Assembly: GCA_903930085.1 (NCBI GenBank)
Contig: CAIYXD010000108.1
Span: 1 to 13,542, forward strand
Reading direction: 5' to 3'
DNA from: an uncultured Flavobacteriia bacterium
Lineage (GTDB): Bacteria > Bacteroidota > Bacteroidia > Flavobacteriales_D > Crocinitomicaceae
DNA length: 13,542 bases
The position numbers and the translations under genes were made by a program. The notes under the pieces were generated by a model. That model searched no databases. It saw only the letters and a program-made list of their open reading frames with translations, and had not been told where the DNA came from. This document shows, piece by piece, positions 8,329-13,542 of the stretch (position 1 is its first letter; every line of letters starts with the position of its first letter).

Positions 8329-9357
8329 TTAAACTTTTCCGTTATTTGATAATAGGATTGCAATATTTTTTGTTCGCGGAAAATGTGCCAAAAGGATAAT
8401 CAAAATTACCGTTATCGGCACACTTAACAGCATTCCCATTACTCCCCAAATTGTTCCCCAGAAAGAAAGTGAGAAGAGCGCAACGAGTGGACTAATGTTC
8501 AAAGAGCCTCCCATAATTTTTGGTTCCAAAACATTGTCAATCAGCATTTGTATTAACGACAAAAATACGAATAATACGATTGGCGCGTTTATTTCCCCAA
8601 ATTGAATCATTGCAAAAAGACTTGGTAATAAAACACCAACCAACGATCCTATTATTGGAATAAAATTCAAAATAAAGACAAGAAATGCCCATAAAACAGG
8701 CGAATCTAGACCAAAGTATGAGAATGCCAAAAAGCTAATTATCGAAGTGAGGAAGCTAACGAACGTTTTTAGTCCGATATAATGGGTTATCGAAGTCTCA
8801 ATATTTCGTAGCAAAATCTTGGTTTCTTTTAATTCTTCCGGTTTTGAAAATAGCAGAAGTAACTTATTTTTGAATGCCATTTCTTCTATAAATAAAAATA
8901 AAAGGTAAAATGGTACCATCGTAAAATTTCCAAAAATGCCGGTTAAAGAATCAATAATAGGTCGTAATAAAGAAGAAATATTAATACTTTTTAGTGCTTC
9001 CCCAAGTTTTTGTGTTAATGTTTCGCCAATTAATTCTTGGAGCTGTGCAAGAATTTTATCGATTTTGGGAACATAATTCTCAAAGGAGCTGCCTAAGTTC
9101 TGACTATTAATGATTAAAAGATCTACTAACAAGCCAATAATCAGAAATATGATGATAGCCGCAATTGAATTTTTTAGCCATGCAGGAACATGGTTTTTGA
9201 TGAATTTAATTCTATCGAAAAAACGACGAAAGGAACGAATCAGAAAATAGATTAGCAGTGCAATTAAAAACGGTAATAAAAGTTCTTTTCCAAAGGCTAG
9301 TGCCAAAACGACACCAAAAAACAGGATTAGGCTTTCTGTAAAGTTGGAAATTTTCAT
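8329..9357 (-). CDS. AI-2E family (PerM/UPF0118) transporter
   Basis: This 342-residue polytopic membrane protein has the length and layout of the AI-2E/PerM family. It has an N-terminal hydrophobic pair (about 8-40), another segment at about 63-84, a less hydrophobic stretch at about 86-140, and then a dense C-terminal block. Family motifs seen are NFIPIIG (231-237), DNVLEPKIMG (274-283) and GVMGMLLSVPI (305-315). Members move small molecules or ions; E. coli TqsA exports autoinducer-2, but other members act as Na+/H+ antiporters, so the family name does not prove quorum sensing. The gene is followed after 3 bases by the MscS-like gene and preceded by a small anchored-protein gene 66 bases upstream. 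A 9-base direct repeat lies just before its start. Pairing with a mechanosensitive channel suggests a role in ion or osmotic balance, which is inference. Confidence 0.9.
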   Translation of the reverse strand: MKISNFTESLILFFGVVLALAFGKELLLPFLIALLIYFLIRSFRRFFDRIKFIKNHVPAWLKNSIAAIIIFLIIGLLVDLLIINSQNLGSSFENYVPKIDKILAQLQELIGETLTQKLGEALKSINISSLLRPIIDSLTGIFGNFTMVPFYLLFLFIEEMAFKNKLLLLFSKPEELKETKILLRNIETSITHYIGLKTFVSFLTSIISFLAFSYFGLDSPVLWAFLVFILNFIPIIGSLVGVLLPSLFAMIQFGEINAPIVLFVFLSLIQMLIDNVLEPKIMGGSLNISPLVALFSLSFWGTIWGVMGMLLSVPITVILIILLAHFPRTKNIAILLSNNGKV

Positions 9358-9365
9358 AACTTAAA

Positions 9366-9392
9366 TATAAGCTATTTGGAGCGTATAAGCTA
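9366..9392 (-). repeat. Direct repeat TAGCTTATA, 18-base period, before the AI-2E gene
   Basis: On the minus strand TAGCTTATA occurs twice (9384-9392 and 9366-9374), separated by 9 bases, so the copies start 18 bases apart, close to two helical turns. They end 9 bases before the ATG at 9357. The spacing would suit a dimeric regulator or a leader element, but chance in AT-rich DNA is possible. Confidence 0.4.
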
Positions 9393-9423
9393 AATTATTA
9401 CGTTTTAAATAGTTTTTTTCGTG

Positions 9424-9834
9424 TTAATTTTTTCCAATAAACTGGTAATCTAACGTTAGGTTTGAACTTTTAGCATCTCTAGTTTGAATCGTAATAAAGC
9501 AGGAATCCGAAGACCAGTCAATGCTATTAGAAAAATCGATTTCCCCTTTTTTTAAAGATATTTGCCATATTATGTGTTGCTTCGAAGTGCCAAAAAGAAC
9601 AGTGATATTTTCCTTTGATGTGCCTTTTATTTCAATTTCCAATGCCTGGATGTTGTTTTGTGGGGCGTGTTTCTGAAGTTTTACCGCTTGATTCGATAAG
9701 GATGAATCAATTTTCAAGGTTTGTTTTACGTTATTCCAATAAAAATCCTTCAAAAAATAGTGGTAAGAAAAAAATAGAACGCTAACTAAAAACAAATAGG
9801 GTAGAAGTAATTTTACGATTCTTGTTTGTGCCAT
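9424..9834 (-). CDS. Small membrane-anchored hypothetical protein
   Basis: This 136-residue protein has one N-terminal hydrophobic helix (about 9-27, LLLPYLFLVSVLFFSYHYF) after a short basic start. This suggests a signal anchor with the rest outside the cytoplasmic membrane. Residues 60-135 alternate polar and hydrophobic residues in a beta-rich manner (ALEIEIKG, ITVLFGTS, IIWQISLKKGEIDF, CFITIQT, LTLDYQFIG), reminiscent of a small jelly-roll or C2-like sandwich. I do not recognise the family. It is the first gene of the minus-strand cluster, 66 bases before the AI-2E permease gene. A perfect -7 box lies 36 bases before its ATG (9834). Confidence 0.65.
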   Translation of the reverse strand: MAQTRIVKLLLPYLFLVSVLFFSYHYFLKDFYWNNVKQTLKIDSSLSNQAVKLQKHAPQNNIQALEIEIKGTSKENITVLFGTSKQHIIWQISLKKGEIDFSNSIDWSSDSCFITIQTRDAKSSNLTLDYQFIGKN

Positions 9835-9870
9835 AGTGCATAAAATAATGCCGTTTAAAATTCAGATGCG

Positions 9871-9878
9871 CAAAGGTA
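9871..9878 (-). promoter_or_regulatory. -7 promoter element for the minus-strand membrane cluster
   Basis: On the minus strand this reads TACCTTTG, an exact match to the Bacteroidota TAnnTTTG consensus, 36 bases before the ATG at 9834. A TTG at the -33 position is not evident. Confidence 0.5.
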
Positions 9879-9961
9879 AAAAACAAATGAATTTTAATGG
9901 TGCCTGGATGTAATTAATACAAATTTTTAAAATAAACCAACAGCGTTTCATTTTTAATCCT

Positions 9962-9969
9962 CAAATTTG
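9962..9969 (+). promoter_or_regulatory. Possible -7 element for the small exported protein gene
   Basis: CAAATTTG differs from TAnnTTTG only at the first base and ends 18 bases before the ATG at 9988. No clear -33 element is seen, so support is weak. Confidence 0.3.
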
Positions 9970-9970
9970 T

Positions 9971-9982
9971 GCAATTAATTGC
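9971..9982 (+). repeat. 12-base perfect palindrome GCAATTAATTGC
   Basis: This perfect palindrome begins one base after the candidate -7 element and ends five bases before the ATG at 9988. If the promoter call is right it would lie over the transcription start, a good place for an operator. It could equally be chance. Confidence 0.35.
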
Positions 9983-9987
9983 GTTAA

Positions 9988-10338
9988 ATGAAGGTTATAA
10001 TTGCTAAAATATTCTGTTTTTTAACAGTACTCTTAATGAGTAGCAATCTTGTTTTTTCTTCCATTTCTGAGTCGAACAGCAATGCCACCATTCAATTAAA
10101 AAAGAAAACAAAAGAAGAACTTCAGTTCTCGGATGCATTATCTATCCCAATTGTTTCTTTTGTTCTTGAGAAAGATCCTTATGAAGAAAGTGATTTCTTT
10201 GAGGATTTATCTTTTGATTTTACTTTTTCACATGCCGCTTTATTTTCACAAGAATGTAGCAACGATTATTATTCTTATTATTTTTTATCGGCCTCAAAGA
10301 TTCCTCTTTGGTTATTGATTCGTTCTATTAAAATTTGA
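9988..10338 (+). CDS. Small exported hypothetical protein upstream of dabA
   Basis: This 116-residue protein has a clear signal peptide (MKVIIAKIFCFLTVLLMSSNLVFS, cleavage near residue 24-25). A short basic patch (KKKTK, 38-42) follows, then an acidic stretch (EKDPYEESDFFEDLSFDF, 61-78). A Tyr-rich patch (NDYYSYYF, 92-99) and a hydrophobic-basic end (KIPLWLLIRSIKI, 104-116) complete it. I do not recognise a family. It is transcribed in the same direction as dabAB and ends 167 bases before dabA, so it could be read through into that operon or have its own short transcript. A candidate dab promoter lies in its last codons. The signal peptide and biased composition argue that it is a real gene; its function is unknown. 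Confidence 0.6.
   Translation: MKVIIAKIFCFLTVLLMSSNLVFSSISESNSNATIQLKKKTKEELQFSDALSIPIVSFVLEKDPYEESDFFEDLSFDFTFSHAALFSQECSNDYYSYYFLSASKIPLWLLIRSIKI
10307..10337 (+). promoter_or_regulatory. Candidate dabAB promoter inside the end of the upstream gene
   Basis: TTTG (10307-10310) and AAAATTTG (10330-10337) are exactly 19 bases apart, the spacing known for Bacteroidota -33/-7 promoters. The second differs from TAnnTTTG only at its first base. Transcription would start near 10342, just before the 10349 inverted repeat, giving a leader of about 160 bases. This is a prediction by consensus only. Confidence 0.4.
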
Positions 10339-10348
10339 TTCGTTATTT

Positions 10349-10369
10349 TATCTGATTGTTTATCAGATA
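10349..10369 (+). repeat. Inverted repeat TATCTGAT-N5-ATCAGATA in the dab leader
   Basis: This perfect 8-base inverted repeat with a 5-base spacer (TGTTT) starts 10 bases after the stop of the small exported gene. No T run follows on either strand, so it is a poor intrinsic terminator. It could be an operator half-site pair or the first hairpin of the dabA leader. Confidence 0.55.
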
Positions 10370-10377
10370 GTTGGTGA

Positions 10378-10447
10378 GTAGCTAACACGCTACGTAATCA
10401 AATTCAAGAGTTAATCGACGTGTCTTGTTCTTTCCTGAATTAAGACA
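10378..10447 (+). other. Further short inverted repeats in the dabA leader
   Basis: GTAGC-N6-GCTAC (10378-10393) is a second perfect stem. Beyond it, TGTCTT (10421-10426) can pair with AAGACA (10442-10447), and the overlapping TCTTG (10423-10427) can pair with CAAGA (10405-10409). AATTCA (10401-10406) can pair with TGAATT (10436-10441). These pairings exclude one another. The stems are short, so the structure is only suggested. Confidence 0.3.
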
Positions 10448-10505
10448 ATTTCTAATTAATTTTTTGTAGTTAAAACGAGTTGTTTCAAATAGAATCAATG
10501 ATACG

Positions 10506-13019
10506 ATGCACATAAAAAGTAACGATTTTAATGTTCTACATACATTAGAAGAATTAAAACACTATCTGCCTGCGCAGGCACCTTTAAAAGATTTTATTCA
10601 CCATAATACATTGCATGCTTTTCAAAAATCACCTTTTTTTGATGGGATAAATGAAGCACATGAAATTTTCGGCTACCAAGTTTTTCTTTCAATTGATGCG
10701 TATCGTACGTTATTTAAGGAAGGTAAAATAGACGAAGCGGTTATAGATAGAATTTTAGCAGAAAAAGAATTTCCGAATCAAATTTGGAAGGATAAACTAA
10801 TCAAACAGCTTTATCTTGAAGAAGAAATCCCAAGAATTGGCCTGTTAAGAGCAAATTGGAAATCTTTTTACAAGATTGATTTGGATTCTTTGGTACATCC
10901 TATTTTATTTCGAATTATTGGAAGTTACCTGGATCAAGGGATTTCCATTTGGAATTTTCCTACAAGTGAATTAGGCTTTCTTCAATCGATAAAAGAATTG
11001 GAGCGAAATAGCTTAGTTAGCTTTTTTAAAACGACTCGGGTGAAGGATTTTCTAATAAACGAAAACTTCAACTTGGAAAGCCTCCTCAAAATCGTTGTCG
11101 GAGATAGGAATCTCTATGAACAATATATTTTTGATCAGCAATTTGCACATCCAGGATGGTCTGGAATTATCGCGGTTATTGAAGCAAATCCATCCGCTCT
11201 AATCGATTCGAAAAAGATAACATTGGAGGAGTTGATTACGTTTGAGCTCCTGCTGGAAATTGATGCTTTGGATGATTATTTCGGGACAATTTGGTCGCCT
11301 TTAGGTTTAAAACTGGAGACGCTACCGGAACAACTTTTTGCTCCAGTTGAACGGAGAGAATCCACTGTTGTAAAACAAATTTGGCAGGAAGCTTTCGAAT
11401 GGACTTATTTTGATCAGGTTTTGAAAGGTCTGCAATATCCAACCGATGTTTTAAAGCAAACGAAAAATCCAACTTTTCAGGCGCTATTTTGTATCGACGA
11501 CCGCGAATGTTCTATCCGAAGGTATATTGAACACGAGGATGAAGCGTGTCAAACATTTGGTACAGCAGGATTTTTTAATGTGGAATTTTATTTCCAGCCC
11601 GAAAAAAGTAATTTTTACACTAAAGTTTGTCCAGCCCCAATGATGCCAAAACACCTCATTAAGGAAGTAGGAAATACAAATCAGGCGAAAACAGATTTCC
11701 ACTTCGAAAAACATTCTCATGGTTTATTGGCTGGCTGGATATTAACGCATACTTTAGGATTTTGGTCTGCTTTGCGTTTGTTTTTCGCTGTATTTAAACC
11801 TACATTAAATGCTGCATCGGTAACTTCTTTTCGACACATGGATAAACATTCCATTTTGTCTATTGAGAATTCAAACGGGGAAGTGAACGAAGCTGGATTG
11901 CAAATTGGTTTCACAATCGAAGAAATGGCAAATCGAGTGGAAGGATTGCTGAGAAGTATCGGTTTGATTACTGATTTTGCACCTTTGATTTATGTTGTTG
12001 GCCACGGAGCGAGTAGCGCAAATAATACGCATTATGCAGGATACGATTGTGGCGCATGTTCCGGTCGACCAGGATCTGTAAATGCTCGCGTTGTTTCTCA
12101 CATGGGAAATCACCCCAAAGTGCGCGAGATTTTAAAAAGTCGCGGATTGGAAATTCCTGTTGCAACGCAGTTTATTGGCGGATTGCACGATACTTCGCGC
12201 GACGAGATGGTATACTACGATCTAAAAGTGCTTTCGGATAGTAATTTTGAAAACCATCTTTTAAATGCTCAAAAATTTGAGACGGCTCTAACTTTAAATG
12301 CGAAAGAGCGTTCTCGGCGTTTTGTGTTGATTAATTCAAAAAAATCTGCTGAGAAGATTCATAAAAAGGTAAAACTTAGAACGGTTTCGTTATTTGAACC
12401 GCGACCAGAATTAAACCATGCAACGAATGCACTTGCGATAGTAGGAAGAAGAAATTTCTCGAAAAATGTATTTCTTGATCGGAGATCTTTTCTTAATTCG
12501 TTTGATTATGCTTCGGATTTGGAAGGTAATTACTTATTGACAATTCTAAATGCTGTAGCTCCTGTTTGTGGCGGAATCAATCTAGAATATTATTTTTCTA
12601 GAGTAGATAACAATAAACTTGGCGCTGGAACAAAATTGCCACACAATGTGATGGGATTATTGGGCGTTGCAAATGGAATCGACGGTGATCTCAGAACTGG
12701 ATTACCCAGTCAAATGATTGAAGTGCACGATCCTTTGCGACTTCTCGTTGTTGTGGAACATTTCCCGGACGTTGTATTGAAAACACTCCTTCGAAATCCT
12801 TCTACCTATGAATGGTTCAAAAACGATTGGGTAAAACTCGCAGCCGTCAATCCCGAAACAAAGGAAATCTATGTTTTTTCAGAAGAAAAATTTATTCCAT
12901 ATTTCCCTTTGATTGCAAAACTTCCTGAAGTTTCAGATTTGGAAAAATGGATTGAATCAACCCATGATAATTTACCTGTTTATATTTTAAAAGATGCGAA
13001 TTATGGAATGGTTCATTAA
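10506..13019 (+). CDS. dabA: DabA, DUF2309 carbonic-anhydrase-like subunit of the DAB inorganic-carbon transporter
   Basis: This 837-residue protein belongs to family DUF2309 (UPF0753), now known as DabA. With DabB it converts CO2 to bicarbonate at a zinc site in an energy-coupled, one-way manner at the cytoplasmic membrane. The N-terminus has the family block LPAQAPLKDFIHHNTLHAF (21-39). The zinc ligands described for the Halothiobacillus protein (two Cys, one Asp, one His) are all visible: CIDDRE gives Cys329 and Asp331, VVGHG gives His500, and YDCGACSG gives Cys515. The spacing (Cys-x-Asp; His and Cys 15 apart) matches the known protein. Other conserved blocks are GTAGFFNVEF (352-361), the SSANNTHYAGYDCG segment and, near the end, DLRTGLPSQM and HDPLRLLVV. 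No residue appears to be missing, so activity is expected. The stop overlaps the start of dabB by 17 bases. Confidence 0.93.
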   Translation: MHIKSNDFNVLHTLEELKHYLPAQAPLKDFIHHNTLHAFQKSPFFDGINEAHEIFGYQVFLSIDAYRTLFKEGKIDEAVIDRILAEKEFPNQIWKDKLIKQLYLEEEIPRIGLLRANWKSFYKIDLDSLVHPILFRIIGSYLDQGISIWNFPTSELGFLQSIKELERNSLVSFFKTTRVKDFLINENFNLESLLKIVVGDRNLYEQYIFDQQFAHPGWSGIIAVIEANPSALIDSKKITLEELITFELLLEIDALDDYFGTIWSPLGLKLETLPEQLFAPVERRESTVVKQIWQEAFEWTYFDQVLKGLQYPTDVLKQTKNPTFQALFCIDDRECSIRRYIEHEDEACQTFGTAGFFNVEFYFQPEKSNFYTKVCPAPMMPKHLIKEVGNTNQAKTDFHFEKHSHGLLAGWILTHTLGFWSALRLFFAVFKPTLNAASVTSFRHMDKHSILSIENSNGEVNEAGLQIGFTIEEMANRVEGLLRSIGLITDFAPLIYVVGHGASSANNTHYAGYDCGACSGRPGSVNARVVSHMGNHPKVREILKSRGLEIPVATQFIGGLHDTSRDEMVYYDLKVLSDSNFENHLLNAQKFETALTLNAKERSRRFVLINSKKSAEKIHKKVKLRTVSLFEPRPELNHATNALAIVGRRNFSKNVFLDRRSFLNSFDYASDLEGNYLLTILNAVAPVCGGINLEYYFSRVDNNKLGAGTKLPHNVMGLLGVANGIDGDLRTGLPSQMIEVHDPLRLLVVVEHFPDVVLKTLLRNPSTYEWFKNDWVKLAAVNPETKEIYVFSEEKFIPYFPLIAKLPEVSDLEKWIESTHDNLPVYILKDANYGMVH

Positions 13020-13542
13020 TGTATTTATAGTGCTTCCGTTAATTGGATTTCTGGTAAGTCTAATTATTCCGAAGCGAAAAGAGAATCTGCTATCGTGGAT
13101 TTCCTTTACAACAGTTGGCATTCAATTATTTTCTGCAATTGGTTTTATTTCCTTTTGGCTGTTCAACAAAGCGAAAGTAATTAATGTGAAGGAGTTTTCT
13201 ATCTTCAAAGCAAAGGACTACGATTTCTACGTAGATTTTTATTTCGATAGGATTACTGCAACATATTTACTTGTTGGTGCAATTTTAACTTTTATTATCA
13301 CCATTTACAGCCGCTATTACCTGCACAGAGAAGAGGGATACAAACGTTTCTTTAACGTGATTTTATTCTTTTACCTAGGATTCAATATCGTTATTTTTTC
13401 TGGTAATCTTGAAACCATGTTCATCGGCTGGGAAATTTTAGGGATTTCCTCTTTTATGTTAATTACATTTTATCGGGACAGATATCTTCCAGTGAAAAAT
13501 GCCGTGAAGGTTTTCTCTATTTACCGTATCGGTGATGTAGGA
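13003..13542 (+). CDS. dabB: DabB, NuoL-like membrane subunit of the DAB transporter (3' partial)
   Basis: The frame opens at ATG 13003, inside the last codons of dabA, and stays open for 180 codons to the window end. The start reads MEWFINVFIVLPLIGFLVSL, and the visible part holds several hydrophobic helices (about 5-21, 32-53, 80-98, 110-128, 136-152). GWEILGISSFMLITF carries Glu144 and YRIGDVG carries Asp178; both match in position the Glu144 and Asp178 that function in proton transfer in E. coli NuoL. The protein therefore belongs to the NuoL/MrpA antiporter-like family. Next to DUF2309 it is best read as DabB, which supplies ion flow to drive CO2 hydration by DabA, rather than as a complex I subunit. 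No other nuo gene is present in the window. The overlap with dabA suggests translational coupling and matched amounts of the two subunits. Confidence 0.88.
   Translation, partial: MEWFINVFIVLPLIGFLVSLIIPKRKENLLSWISFTTVGIQLFSAIGFISFWLFNKAKVINVKEFSIFKAKDYDFYVDFYFDRITATYLLVGAILTFIITIYSRYYLHREEGYKRFFNVILFFYLGFNIVIFSGNLETMFIGWEILGISSFMLITFYRDRYLPVKNAVKVFSIYRIGDVG

Larger units (their letters stand above)
9835..9987. promoter_or_regulatory. Divergent promoter region between the membrane cluster and the dab-side genes
   Basis: These 153 AT-rich bases have a perfect TAnnTTTG box on the minus strand and a near-match on the plus strand, plus a 12-base palindrome close to the plus-strand start (all listed separately). 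No coding frame is supported. Confidence 0.55.

Noticed and set aside
8329..9357. Quorum-sensing (AI-2 export) function for the AI-2E family protein
   Set aside because: The family name covers transporters with varied substrates; no luxS or related gene is in the window.
11484..11720. Antisense frames within dabA
   Set aside because: They lie inside the conserved zinc-site region of dabA and show no features of their own.
13003..13542. Complex I subunit NuoL
   Set aside because: The similarity is real, but the adjacent overlapping DUF2309 gene and lack of other nuo genes fit DabB better.

Overview
The window reads as chromosomal DNA of a free-living member of the Bacteroidota, probably order Flavobacteriales. 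A Crocinitomicaceae/Fluviicola-like source would fit but cannot be proven from sequence alone. The signs are AT-rich DNA, two secreted proteins ending in type IX secretion (T9SS) sorting domains, no Shine-Dalgarno sequences at the starts, and several TAnnTTTG-like -7 promoter elements. No tRNA, rRNA, insertion sequence, CRISPR array or phage gene was seen.

Layout. (1) 1-3399 (+): 3' part of a very large secreted PNGase F-like glycan amidase with a LamG domain and a T9SS tail, followed by a good terminator. (2) 3389-3685 (-): a small Pro/Glu-rich protein whose 3' end runs through that terminator. (3) 3686-3989: AT-rich DNA without a gene. (4) 3990-5402 (-): a secreted alpha/beta-hydrolase (esterase) with a T9SS tail. 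(5) 5582-7805 (+): L-2-hydroxyglutarate oxidase (lhgO) and a lipoprotein, probably one transcript. (6) 7789-9834 (-): a membrane-protein cluster, namely a small anchored protein, an AI-2E/PerM-family permease and a short MscS-type channel. It meets the lipoprotein gene tail to tail with a 17-base overlap. (7) 9988-13542 (+): a small exported protein, then the DAB inorganic-carbon transporter genes dabA (DUF2309, complete) and dabB (NuoL-like, cut by the window end), overlapping by 17 bases.

The most informative points are two. The PNGase F-like fold appears split by an insertion of about 530 residues carrying the LamG domain, with the likely catalytic Asp and Glu on opposite sides of it. The DabAB pair has a complete set of predicted zinc ligands, and is preceded by an undescribed exported small protein and a leader rich in inverted repeats. 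DabA would hydrate CO2 at a carbonic-anhydrase-like site and DabB would couple this to ion flow across the membrane; in a heterotroph this would supply bicarbonate for carboxylases. The other loci are ordinary accessory functions: extracellular polymer breakdown by T9SS enzymes, metabolite repair by LhgO, and membrane or osmotic functions.
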